A program made the position numbers and the translations under genes. This document shows, in pieces, positions 23,140 through 33,823 of a DNA stretch of 64,000 nt. Every line of letters begins with the position of its first letter. The first letter of the stretch is position 1. This DNA is from Mactromeris polynyma (lineage: Eukaryota; Mollusca; Bivalvia; Venerida; Mactridae), in contig JASFXZ010000003.1 in the NCBI GenBank assembly GCA_032209605.1, positions 9,922,807 to 9,986,806 of the forward strand, written 5' to 3'. Under the pieces are notes generated by a model. It saw nothing but the letters and a program-made list of their open reading frames with translations. It had not been told where the DNA came from and made no database searches.

Positions 23140-23840
23140 ATACATTATCCAACTGTATTAACGCAAACGGTCAGGAATCGTCTCCATGATGCTGGTATGA
23201 GTTCTCGAAGGCCAGCCATCCGCAACATTTTGCAGCAACATCACATTAGGGAGCGTCAGGAATGGGCCCTGTCACTTGGACCCTTCATGATGGGACACCG
23301 GTCCTCTTCTCTGATGAGTCCAGATTCTGTGTTGATTTCACAGATTGGTGGGTGAGAGTCTGGAGAATAAGAAAAAAGCGATTTGCGCCTGTCTCTATAG
23401 GTGAACATGATCGTTACAAGCGGGGGTTCCATTATGGTGTGGGCTGGCATCAGCGTTCAGGGAAAGACGGATCTGCATATTATTGAGAACGTCCCGCTTA
23501 CAGCTGTATGGTATGTAAATGAAATTCTGCATGTTTATGTTCTCCCGTACGCAGGTGCTATTGGTCCAGATTCCATTTTCATGGACGACAATGCCCGTGC
23601 ACATAAGGCATGTGTAATCAACAAGTACCTAGAGACAACAACCATAGTCCGGTGGACAGGTCCGCTCAATCTCCTGGTGTTAATCCGATAGTGCACGTCT
23701 GGGACAAGCTTCATGTAGCCATATCAGCCCCCGACCTGTTCAGCTAACAATGACCAGGTAACTCAGACAAGTACTACTGGAGGAATTGGATCGAATCCCT
23801 CAGCAGAATATTCGAGGGCTTACTGGCAGCATGAGGAGGT
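23140..23840 (+). pseudogene. Tc1-like transposase remnant
   Basis: The pieces, in order, are RNRLHDAGMSSRRPAIR (about 23175), LFSDESRFCVDFTDWW..VWR (about 23300-23370) and SGGSIMVWAGISVQGKTDL (about 23417). Then come the FMDDNARAHKA acidic motif (23577-23612) and a remnant of the final block (VWDKL, about 23700; QNIRGLTGSMRR near 23830). These are the DDE-domain landmarks of Tc1-like transposases. Frameshifts separate the blocks and the last catalytic acidic residue is lost in the damaged region, so it is dead. Confidence 0.85.
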
Positions 23841-23879
23841 TTACTATATGAAGATTAATTTGGTAGTATATGTTGTTGT

Positions 23880-24460
23880 TGTTTTGGAGTATTTCGTGAA
23901 AAAGGTGTTTTAATCTACAGCAATATAAATAAACAAGTACCACATAGCACAAACTATGGCATCAGCATAAAACAACATCAGCAAGAACAAAACACAACAA
24001 TAGAAGCAGCTAAACATCGGTAGTAGCAACCACAAAAACACCACAACGAAAGCAGACACAAACAAAACAGCCATAATTGCTTCAGCAATAACAATACCAG
24101 CAAAAACAACTGCAGCATAACTATCAATAGCTGATCCATCAGCAACACAACACTTATAGCGTATATACTGCTATAATGCATGCATCATTAACAGTCAAGT
24201 AATTTAAACTCAATAAATTACCTTTTAAAATTGGCGACTTCGCCTTTCATTATCCATAGAAAACCCTAACACATAATAATTAATAACATTTCACATAATT
24301 CAATAGCCTATGTTCTGTTTCAAAACATAAACATATTTAAATATTAATTTCAATTACCCACATTCAATATTTATTAATGCAACACACATAAACAAAAACA
24401 ATGCATGAATGTTAAACACAAGACACATGCACTTTGGATTTTCTTACTTGGCGAAGATTA
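23880..24460. repeat. Segmental duplicate of 35.43-36.61 kb
   Basis: Shared phrases are CAAACTATGGCATC / AAAACTACGGCATC, ACTGCTATAATGCATGCATC / ACTGCTATAATAGATGAATC, TTAAAATTGGCGAC and TTTCACATAATTCAATAGC. Here the CAG/CAA-rich part is short (about 23960-24110). In the other copy it expanded into the 36-bp array at 35524-36036. Homology breaks at about 24460, where about 1.5 kb is inserted. Confidence 0.7.
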
Positions 24461-24563
24461 CCGAGTTTAATTGCTCAAGGTTAAACTATTATTCCATCCA
24501 GAAACGAGGTAAATCAATACTACGCGACGATTAGTAATTATCCAGCGAGCTATATTTAGCACG

Positions 24564-24574
24564 CTATATAAGAG
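24564..24574 (+). promoter_or_regulatory. TATA-box-like site ahead of the Gag-like ORF
   Basis: CTATATAAGAG lies in a compact promoter-like stretch about 500 bases before the ATG at 25070, inside the about 1.5-kb insert absent from the paralogous flank at 36.6 kb. It could be the internal or LTR-like promoter of a retroelement. Confidence 0.3.
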
Positions 24575-25069
24575 GCTGCACAGCTTGGAATCTTTCTTTC
24601 TTCGAACAGCAAGCCCCAAAGTAACACGTCATCTTAATCGTATAATTTAACGGAAACAACTAAAAACGTGGCGTGCTGTGTAAATTATGAAGTTACACTA
24701 GACACTAGGGGCTTGATTTAGTATCATAAATCATAACATTATAATAAGAGTTTGATTTGTATCATGTGTTTGTTTTAAAAATAGATAAATAGCTATTTAA
24801 ACTGATGTTTTAAAAAGAAACACGTGTCGTGCCTGTGCAGATTTTTAAATTACACTTGAACGCTGAGCTATGAACTAGTATATTAATTTATGGCCATATT
24901 GATCTGCATAACTTAATTAAAAATAAATGATTGAATCGTTGTTTGTTTTCTGCGCGGTAGAATCAAGTGAGGTGTTTGTAGTTTCGTAGTTAATTTTAAA
25001 ACAATTTTTCTAATTTAGCTCATTTGGTTCATTTACATATAATCAACAATCAACACAACCCAGCAAAAG

Positions 25070-25648
25070 ATGTTGAGAAAAAGTCGGCGCCCGCTAGAGA
25101 CGCCGAAGCAAACAGTTCCTCACAAACGAGACAGGCGAGGTGGGGAATCCGGTGACGAGTTTCCCTCGGGATCTAACCAGGAGGCACATGACAGGGGGAC
25201 GCCAGACACGATTCAACTGTCGGGCAATATTCAGCCAGGTACAAGTGACAACTCTATCAACATTTTAATTTTAATTGATAATGGCATGACTGCTACTTGT
25301 ACCGGAGTTATGCTAACAGAACATGTCCCAGTTGCGATCAAAGAAAACAATTGGGCTAATGTATTTGTAGAATTTTGTTCATTATTGAAAAAAAATCCGG
25401 GAGAAGTTCAAAAGCAAAAAATTCAGTTGGTAAGAGGAGAACTTGTGGTGTCGTTAAAATACGAATTACCAAAGCTCTCGGAGAGGATCGAACCTTGGTC
25501 TGATGCATTCATTATATTCATGTCGGTGTATGTTGAAAGACACCCAGGGGAAGCGCAAAGTCTCTTGCAGTATTTTCATAATATCAGGCTAGCAGCTACA
25601 CAGTTTTCAGGTTGGACAAACTACGATAGTTTATGGAGGATCGTATAG
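25070..25648 (+). CDS. Gag-like ORF of a retroelement
   Basis: An intact 192-codon frame. The N-terminal third is basic and polar (RRPLETPKQ..KRDRRGGES). The C-terminal half has helical sequence with WSDAFIIFMSVYVERHPGEA, LLQYFHNIRLAA and a final GWTNYDSLWR. A W..AF..Y...P......Y...I..A....W..YD..FR pattern is common in Gag-like proteins of DIRS-type or related retroelements of marine invertebrates; this is family recall, not a search. No zinc knuckle, reverse transcriptase or recombinase is seen nearby, so the element appears non-autonomous or truncated. It lies in sequence missing from the duplicate flank near 36.63 kb, which supports mobility. Confidence 0.55.
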   Translation: MLRKSRRPLETPKQTVPHKRDRRGGESGDEFPSGSNQEAHDRGTPDTIQLSGNIQPGTSDNSINILILIDNGMTATCTGVMLTEHVPVAIKENNWANVFVEFCSLLKKNPGEVQKQKIQLVRGELVVSLKYELPKLSERIEPWSDAFIIFMSVYVERHPGEAQSLLQYFHNIRLAATQFSGWTNYDSLWRIV

Positions 25649-25929
25649 ACCACAATACCGTGCGGTTATCTGAAAAGTCCAAGACATTTTTCAGCGGCTG
25701 TTGTCAGAGCTGATTTTTCTTAGTTGTTTTCATGTCGTTTGTTATTTTATTGATGCTACAATTTGCCGTTTGTTGAGGCGTATTCTATCATAACAGTATG
25801 TGGTCGATGCCGGGACATACATGTAACTTACACCTAAACAATTTAATGCTATTATAATTGTATCAATTTCACCAGCCATTGACAAAGTATCGCCATACGT
25901 TAATGAATGAATAGTTAAAACTTATTTCA

Positions 25930-28070
25930 AATACTTTGTCGTTTTTGTGATGGAATAATAATACATACTATTACGTCTTCCGGGTCTATAAGTGTGCACT
26001 GGTTTTAATAATGACCTACTTGTATCTAGTTCCCAATTAGAAACATACAAAACATTTGTACACATTTGCTTGCGCACATAACTGAATAACTTAGACATGT
26101 TGATAATACAGTAAAACTTCGAAACCTCGAACAGTTTTGGCTCGAACACAGTAGATACCTCGAACATGTTCTTAAGTCCCGGTGAAACCCCTTCTTATTT
26201 CATATCATCTAACAGTAGATCACTCGAACAGAGATAGGTCGAACACTCGAACAGGATGTGTGGTCCCTAGTCATTTCATTCATTGTTTACCATAGATAGG
26301 TCGAACAATACAATAATTCACACCTTTCATTGACCGCTTAATATAGTATTATTTGTTGACGGGTTAGATTGGCGACACATGTTATTATTATCGTGATAAT
26401 TACATGCCAGTTGTACATGTACAGTGGAAACTCCCTAATACGAACACCCCTCGGACAAAGTATAAAGTTCGGATTAGAGGAGATTGCGGACTGGAGAGGA
26501 TTGCTCCATTAAAATTCAATAGGCAAGACATTCTTTCAGTAATTTGAATAAGTTCGCTAGAGGTTGTTTGCGTTATCGCGATGTAATATATAATGTCTGA
26601 ATTCATTCTTTTCGACTTTGCAGAGTAATTTAAGCTACAATATTTTATGAAAGTTATGTAAACTTGAAAATTCAATGCATAGTCCAAAATCATACGTTAT
26701 AAGAGACCAACATATTTATGCTCCTTTCATAAAAGGAAGATTTGCAATGCGATATGCAAACTATATGCTTTGTTAAATATTGGTTGATATTTGAATTCTT
26801 GCATAAATTATCATTATAATATGTTTAGTCGTTATAGAAATTGTAGAAATTCAGAATATGCACCGCTATAGACGCCTCTCGTTTAATTAAAACTGTATGA
26901 AAGCATTGCATAGAATTAACTTAACTTAACTTAACTTAAGATTTTGACCTACAGATCATTCTTAAATAGATGTAGAAATTACAGCAAAATTACACTGTGC
27001 AGAAAATGCATTAGATATTTTATTTCTTAGAATTTTACTGATATTTTGATAATTTCACTGCATAAGTATGCACTTATGCCAAAATCATTTATATGCATGT
27101 TTTTTCATTTATTTGCATTTTTTACAGCAGGGGCACTGGACGAAAGGTGGATATATCAATCTCAATCAAGTATTTCAATGAATCATTCAACATGTCAAAT
27201 GATTTCAAACATAGCTGAAATTAAGTATGGGTGTTTTGCGACGTTATACCATCCATAAAACATGACAAGCTATGCACATAGTACGATGTATTTTCAAAAC
27301 GCCATACCTGAAAACTATGCACCATAGCTTCATTTCAAAATACTTTTCGTAGAGGAAAAAAATGATATAGGGTAAAAAAATTGAATTGTGATTCGTGTAT
27401 CTAATGGGCCCTTTTCTGCGCTTTGACTGTCAGTTAGGACATATACGCGTATACCGTAAATGCCTCGAACAATAGATGGCTCGAACTAATTGCTAGGTCC
27501 GACGGTTTCGAAGTTTTACTGTATGTTGTTTTTTTCAAAATACATGTACCATGCATTTATATTCAGAAAACGTCATGTATGATTCAGTTGTATGTTTCAG
27601 TGTTTAAATTGTCGATAATTTTCAATCTGTTGAACATATTTACTAATAAATACTTTGCATTCATTCTTTCTCTACTTCAATATTTGTCATGTTTCATTTG
27701 TTTGCATAGCTATATTTATACTTTATATTATATCAATAACCTATTCTGTATAAACCCACTGGTTTGCAATTGTTGAACAAGTTTAAGTAGAACATTTCTG
27801 AACAATGGAAAAAAACATCGATATTCATCGCTATTTATGTACGATTCTAGAGTGACAAATACAACACAAGGCAATGCACGTAATGAAACCCTCGAACAGA
27901 AGCGAAGACTAAGATGCCGACGAATACGGCGGTAAAATAGAACAGCAACAAAGAGCAGCATCAGCAGCAACCGGAAAAACAACGCATTTTCGCGGCAGAT
28001 TTCTTTAAGTTCTATGCAAATGTACCAGAAATATATGAGATGAAACCTTATAGTGATTCAGGCCCGCCAG
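25930..28070. repeat. Duplicated flank of TLR unit 3
   Basis: Excluding the insertion at 26110-27521, it follows 28-400 and 36.61-37.46 kb. Shared phrases are TAGTTCCCAATTAGAAACAT, ACATGTTGATAA, ATGTCATGTATAATTCAGTT (ACGTCATGTATGATTCAGTT here), TTGAACAAGTTTAAG and GAGTGACAAATACAAC. It leads directly into the tRNA-like sequence at 28073 and the TLR3 unit. Confidence 0.7.
26110..27521. mobile_element. 1.41-kb TIR element with CAGTAAAACTTCGAAACC ends
   Basis: The left end CAGTAAAACTTCGAAACC and the right end GGTTTCGAAGTTTTACTG are exact inverted copies flanked by TA (26108-26109 and 27522-27523). The ends and TA target resemble pogo/Tigger-type elements. The paralogous flank at about 36787 reads straight through (GTTGATAAGAATGACATTC), giving an approximate empty site. 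Inside, TACAGTGGAAACTCCC at 26420 looks like the end of another such element. No transposase is recognised. Confidence 0.8.
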
Positions 28071-28072
28071 GT

Positions 28073-28140
28073 TAGCTCAGACGGTAGAGCAGACTACTTC
28101 AAATCCGGAGGTTGTGTGTTTGAAGTCCGGTTGAGTCGTC
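28073..28140 (+). repeat. tRNA-like sequence (SINE head), unit 3
   Basis: GTTAGCTCAGACGGTAGAGC and GTGTTTGAAGTCC are the paired boxes. It is the best-preserved copy of the sequence at 411-480. The left edge of the inverted duplication (about 28110) falls inside it. Confidence 0.6.
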
Positions 28141-29578
28141 CGTTCTCCGTGGCAATTTGAGCGATGATACATAGTTATCCACAGTAAGTTGTACTCCGCA
28201 TGTGATTCACGTGCCTGTGTTCATACTGAGAAACAACTTTCTCAGATTTCCACTATCAAGTTATATTTCCAATTTTCCTTAAACTTTTAGATAGGACGTC
28301 GGACAAATTTATCCACGTACTCAATGCCCATTCAATGAAACTAACTGTACTATAGTTCGTACAGATGAATTCATGGTTGTTTCCCTTTAATCCGAATCGA
28401 ACTTCAAACAGAAAGGTTTTACCACCTCTCCGGGACCTTTATACGTGTAGTTCGATGTTGACCCATGTGAATTCAGCTTTGAGAGATAATGTAAATCATT
28501 GTGTTATCATAGCAAAATACGGCCTTATGTGCGGGCAGTATCACGTCATGTACACTAAAAAACAGAACGAGTTGGATTTGAAAGTAACATAGCACCACCG
28601 ACCCAGAACTATATTCACTTATATTTATTTACTTAACACAGTAATTACTGAGTTAAAGCCGTAGTCACTCTTTTATACCGTTCTATCAGTTATGCATTTT
28701 CGTAAAATATTTTTCTTTTGTCAGAAAATCAATCTTTTAATAAAGGGAAGTAACTGCAATCAATGGAAATAAACTTATCACTACAACAGTGCAAGAGTTA
28801 TGTTTCTTGATGAAGGCTATGTCAAATACATTAAGAATAGTTCATAATGTTTACCTTAAAGTGGAACAAAAATAACAACAACAACCAGCTCATACAAAAA
28901 TATAAATACTAATGTAAAACATTGGAAATATGTACAAAAAAAGTCTCATCAATATATATATATAAAAGTACAATCAGTTCATTAGTGCCAAATTTTACAG
29001 CCAACATTTTTCTCCCGAACGAGTATTTTTATTGCTAAATCCCCAGTCAAATATGCAGATGTATGTCCCTACGCAAACAATGAATATTTATAGTGTCACA
29101 ATTGTTCACATTGGTGATACATTAAAAAAAAACACGTACATATACTTCGTTATGTAATGTCAAATCGCTGATTATTTCATCCTTGAAAATCATTTGTTTG
29201 CGGAATCCAGACCAACTTATAAATATGGCCCGACTCAATTTTGGGCTGTTTAAAAATCTAAAAGAATCTTAACCAATCGGTCTGCAGACTCATCTGAAAT
29301 GGTGGGCAGGTGTATCGCATACCATCATCCATGTCCATTGATTACAAATCCGATATAGTCAACAAAAGTATGTGCATTGCCCAACAATTGCCTTTCTTTT
29401 ATCTTTTATTTCAGTTCGCGTATAAATATTTACATTCTTATATTTTTAAAACAACAACTTCAACAACAAAGTTAACAGCAGCAGCAGCAACAAAGATAGC
29501 AAAATATTATGCTTAATCGAAATTGTATGATTAATACTAACATATCACGCATAGTTTTATCAACACACAGTGTCATAG

Positions 29579-31669
29579 TTAGGTCGATTTAGTAATAAGG
29601 GGCGATGTTTCGTTGATTTCTTGGTTTAAAATGACAGGTAAATTAACTAGAAGTCTGGCAAAAAATCGTGTGTCCTTATATTTAATAAACACATGAGTGT
29701 CCATGTAGCTTTTTAACTCTGGATTAATTAAAGTCTTGTCCAGTTCTTCTAGAACGACTAAAATCAGATTGATATCCCTGTCTCTCAAGAACCTCGTATG
29801 GGCTTCTCTGAATTCCATATCGCACCAAGAACTTCTTAAGAAATTGTTTGAAACGATAAGCAATGTTGTATGGCTTGATTTGATCGCGTGCAGAATATTT
29901 TCCGTGATAGTTTTTCCCAATGGAAAATTTCTTTCTCCCAAGCACACTTTATATGGTGGGGAGTGCTTCTCCAACGACTCCACGATTTTGATGACGTCAT
30001 CGTCGTCTTCGCAAGAATGTGGCACAAAGATATCATACGTAAACTCATTTGTTGTTCGTTGTCGACAACAATATTTACAAACATCGAAATTTGATATCAG
30101 CCATATCTGAGCATGAATCTTATAGTGATTCACTGTAATCGAAACTACAAGAAGAAAAATGACGCTCCCTGTTGCTATAGCGACGATGACGAAGACAGAA
30201 AGTCGGGTCGTACATACGAACTCCGAATCTGGTACATTCACTATGGCGACTCCTCGACCTGGGCCAGTCGCACAAAAGGTCTTGTCTTCATGGGCAACAG
30301 TTTTATTGCTCAATAGCAACCAATGTTTCATCCATATAGTATGACAATCACAGACAAAAGGGTTTCCATACAAGGTCAAGATTTGCCCATCGTTGAAATT
30401 CAACTTTTTAAATGACTTTGGTATATAGGCAAGCTTGTTGTCGTGTAAAAATATGCTAGAAATTCTCTCCAATTGCGGTATAATAGCGGAATCTATGACA
30501 GAAAGTCCACAGCCCGATACGTCGAGTGTCGTGACATTGCTCATATACTCTCTGGGGGACAAGCTCTCTAAAGTGTTTGTATTCATGTCAATAGATAGTT
30601 CAGTTGCTTTCGGACAGTACATTGGTAACTCAATCTTGTCGTAGTTTTGACTACAGTGCACGGTAATTAAGTCCATATTAATTGTCAAAATACATGTGCA
30701 GCCAGGAGGACATTGCTCAACTACCGAACAATTGAAATCATTTAAATTCACTTCTCTAATTAATTTTCCGTTCAGACTCTGCGGATGTCCGCACGTTATC
30801 GAAAACACCGGGTTATCAGGGTCCATGGGATGAAATCTTCTTAGCAACTTCGCTGGCTCATATAAACTGCAATCACAGATAAATGGATTAAACCGCAAAT
30901 CGAATCCAGAGTTCCACAAGTTGAATAATGTTATAACGTTTGTTACGTTGAAAATCTTCAACAAATAATGTGTATTTATAGTAGTGAAATTATTATGAAC
31001 AAGTATGAGTCCTACACACGTGTTCTTTGATACATCGTTAATGGTAATGTTATACGAATTCGTAATCAAATTGATATTGTTCCATGACGCATTGACTGTC
31101 AGTTTCAAACTCCCGTGCAATTTCACTCGTGCGACCAGGCTTGTATCAAACACTGTTAATTTATTGTATCCAATATGAATGTAACGTATTTTATCCATTT
31201 TTTCACTAAATGTGCCATTTTCAATTATAGTCAATGAATTATTCATTATGTAAAAATAGCTGACGTTTGTTAAACAGTCTATTTGTCCTCTTTTAAGAAT
31301 GGTTATATTATTAAAATTCAAATTTACTGTCACTAAGTTTGAACAAATGTTGGGATCCAATTTACTAAAGTTAGCTTCGGAGATAATGTTTTCGGACAAG
31401 TCTAAATGGTTAAGATTTCTCAATATGTTTATATAACTAGGAATTTCCACCAAATTACTTGCAGTGTAATACAGCTGTGTTGCATTTGCGTATCTTTTCA
31501 TACAACTCTTTGCTTCCTCTGGATCCGAATTTGAAATTCTTAAAACGTCGGCTGTATATTTGCACAATGTTTCGTTATAGTCAGTAAAAACACCAGAATG
31601 CTCACACAGCATGAATAACAACACCATCACCTCAACATACCAATTGTATTTACATACAGACGACATCAT
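29579..31669 (-). CDS. Toll-like receptor 3 of the cluster, single exon
   Basis: An intact 696-codon receptor with the same domain order as the other two. It has a signal peptide, LRRs, a cap (NPFICDCSLYE...), an LRRNT cap (CPPGCTC), LRRs, a second cap (NPFVCDCHTIW...), one membrane span (LSVFVIVAIATGSVIFLLVV) and TIR. The aligned start of the paralogues is the ATG at 31664-31666. Here a C-to-T change makes an extra in-frame ATG immediately before it (31667-31669), used as the start because it comes first; the difference is one methionine. TIR box 2 reads ERNFPLGKTITENI, so the aspartate of the RDF motif is asparagine, besides the displaced proline shared by all copies. The gene sits in the left arm of the inverted duplication and is the closest relative of the pseudogene at 51175-53146. 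Confidence 0.95.
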   Translation of the reverse strand: MMSSVCKYNWYVEVMVLLFMLCEHSGVFTDYNETLCKYTADVLRISNSDPEEAKSCMKRYANATQLYYTASNLVEIPSYINILRNLNHLDLSENIISEANFSKLDPNICSNLVTVNLNFNNITILKRGQIDCLTNVSYFYIMNNSLTIIENGTFSEKMDKIRYIHIGYNKLTVFDTSLVARVKLHGSLKLTVNASWNNINLITNSYNITINDVSKNTCVGLILVHNNFTTINTHYLLKIFNVTNVITLFNLWNSGFDLRFNPFICDCSLYEPAKLLRRFHPMDPDNPVFSITCGHPQSLNGKLIREVNLNDFNCSVVEQCPPGCTCILTINMDLITVHCSQNYDKIELPMYCPKATELSIDMNTNTLESLSPREYMSNVTTLDVSGCGLSVIDSAIIPQLERISSIFLHDNKLAYIPKSFKKLNFNDGQILTLYGNPFVCDCHTIWMKHWLLLSNKTVAHEDKTFCATGPGRGVAIVNVPDSEFVCTTRLSVFVIVAIATGSVIFLLVVSITVNHYKIHAQIWLISNFDVCKYCCRQRTTNEFTYDIFVPHSCEDDDDVIKIVESLEKHSPPYKVCLGERNFPLGKTITENILHAIKSSHTTLLIVSNNFLRSSWCDMEFREAHTRFLRDRDINLILVVLEELDKTLINPELKSYMDTHVFIKYKDTRFFARLLVNLPVILNQEINETSPLITKST

Positions 31670-31842
31670 AGTGTTTAGTTCAATAATGTTTGAAAAGCAT
31701 ATCAAATATAACTAATCTGTTTTGATTAGAAACTATCTGTGGCTCAAGTCGTCATCCATATCTACAATAGAAAATACATTGCATTGTCATTTTGTACAGC
31801 GATAAAGGATTCAATCATATTTCAACATTCGACTATATTAGG

Positions 31843-31920
31843 GAGCTCATCCGATAAGCTCAAACGGTGGAGCCTTCGGCTTCCATCTGAAGGTCGTAGG
31901 TTCGATTCTCGGGCGAGTCG
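31843..31920 (+). repeat. tRNA-like sequence upstream of TLR3
   Basis: ATAAGCTCAAACGGTGGAGC and GTAGGTTCGATTCTCGGGCG form clear A- and B-boxes. Its inverted partner is 50884-50968, and eroded copies precede TLR2 and TLR1. The acceptor ends pair poorly, so it is not called as a functional tRNA. Confidence 0.6.
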
Positions 31921-32059
31921 CATATTCTCCCTGACGTTTTGTATTGAAGACAACAATGAATTTAAGTCATTTGTTCTTCCTCCTCTTTGATTTATATGGG
32001 GTTGTTCCTTTCTTCAGTCCTCATCGGGAGTTGGGACCTTCGACCTACAATACAGAAAA

Positions 32060-32235
32060 AGGGCAAACATGTATAGGGGTAAAGGTTTGCAAAGAATGGT
32101 CTGGCCGACCATAATAAACACCATTAGGGACAACGAGGGAGTATTTAATGGATGGAATTACAACACGGAACAAGTCAGTTACAATAGGCCAAAAGGGGGA
32201 GAAAAGAACATGAATAGTATAAGTGAAAGAACTAT
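32060..32235 (+). repeat. Dispersed repeat (GGCCGACCATAA family)
   Basis: GCAAAGAATGGTCTGGCCGA, GGACAAC..GGGAGTATTTAATGG, AACAAGTCAGTTACAATAGG and a GGGGGAGAAAAGAACATGAA tail recur in recognisable form in several places. These are about 47655-47960, 50640-50800, 59583-59700 and 60455-60600. Confidence 0.6.
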
Positions 32236-33478
32236 ACATGGAACTTACCATTGATCTCAAGCATAAATATAAATAATAGCAATACAGCAATTTACAGCAT
32301 TGGAACTGTCAGTAAAATACTGGGGGTTTAAATAGATTTAACAGTTATCTTACCTCACACTTAACCACTATATGGCCATGTATTTCCGTCATATACACAT
32401 AAATTGACTAAGTAGGGTGTAACTAATCATTAAACGCAATTAACCATTGCGTTATACATTAACTTATACACTGTATGTAATCCAGTTCGAAGAAACAATC
32501 AGTATTTACTCAGGAACTAAATAATTAAAATCAGAACGCGAAATATACACACACAAAACTCATTACGACTATACTAAAGTAGCATCAAGTTGTATTATAA
32601 ATCAGTAGAACGTCATAGCTCTAAGTTTTGAATAATACCAAATGATCTTAAATAAAAAGGGGATGAACATTTTATTTACATTTTCAGAGATGTATTAAAA
32701 ATCGTTATTTACAACCGATCAAAATCAATGTTGTTCGAATGTTACTTTTTATGTTCTTTTGACCTTATAACAACAGAATTGACAAGACCAACACATTAAT
32801 GTAAATAATAGAATTAAATATAAAGCGGTGCGGAGCCAATGAAAAAGTTAATGCAAAGAGACGGTGGTAAAGTGTTGGATTAAGCAGTGGACGTATGCTT
32901 AATGATATTTAATGTCATTCCATGTTCGAAGACACGCATTCACGAAGAGATATGATCCTAATAAAAAGTGTTTGTTTGGCACAACCCTACCTTCCCATGA
33001 GAATGGTCCCTACCAAAACTTTGAGGGGTTTGAATGAGAAATATTTAGCAACGTGTGTACAGTTAACACTAGTACGACCATAACAATAATAAATAAAGGA
33101 CTAATTACCTACACACCTAATTGTATGCCAAACGAACAATAAGGATGGCCTGATCTACATTTGTATATATAGATATAGAACACTTTTCAGTTACTTGTCT
33201 GTCTGTTAGAATATCTACATTTATTTGGTTCTGTGGAAAATAAATGCTGGTTGATACGAGATGTATTCAACGGTATGATACACAATTTGTAGCTTTCAAC
33301 TGAGCACTAGTGTAAACGTTAGAACCGTAACATAACTTTCAGAATACTGACAAACAAAATCTCCTATCATCAATCGATTTCGATTCACCTAATTTTAATA
33401 TAAAACATCATTTTAATGTGAAAAAAGCATTTTAATAATTTGCAAGTTGTTTGGCAGTTTTCTACCAGATTCGATATA

Positions 33479-33659
33479 CAGTAAAACCTCAATTAAAGAC
33501 CACCTCAATAACAAGACCACCTCGAAATTAAGAACACAATTTTCAAGTCCATTTTCACTGTTTTGCTCTTTATTCAATCTCAATAAGACGACCATCGCAA
33601 TATGAAAACATGTATTCAAGGGTCCCGATAGTGATCTTATTATCGAGGCTTTACTGTAC
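33479..33659. mobile_element. CAGTAAAACCTCA MITE
   Basis: It starts TACAGTAAAACCTCAATTAA and ends CGAGGCTTTACTGTA, with internal GACCACCTCAATAACAAGACC-type repeats. The inner edge of the inverted duplication falls about 45 bases into it. The partner arm has only that first part, at 49384-49433. Confidence 0.8.
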
Positions 33660-33823
33660 ATATTGCACATGCCCGCACTGTATAACTTCCTCGTTCTCCG
33701 TGAAGAATTTTACATTGTTTCAGTGATTAAATTGGAACAAATGTTTATAAATGGAACAATATGTTGACATGTTGATTATTCCATATCAACTCAGACAGAG
33801 ATCGTATTACACACTGATAATCA

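Larger units (their letters stand above)
28110..33525 (+). repeat. Left arm of a 5.4-kb inverted duplication (TLR3 unit)
   Basis: Reverse complementing 49384-54918 gives the same order of landmarks. They are the B-box end of the tRNA-like sequence, TGAATTCAGCTTTGAGAG flank, TLR gene, second tRNA-like sequence, AATTTAAGTCATTTGTTC, and the ACACGCATTCACGAAGAGAT stretch near 32935. The final landmark is CAGTTTTCTACCAGATTCG next to a MITE. The outer edge is inside the tRNA-like repeat and the inner edge is inside the MITE at 33479-33659. About 15.9 kb separates the arms. Confidence 0.85.
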
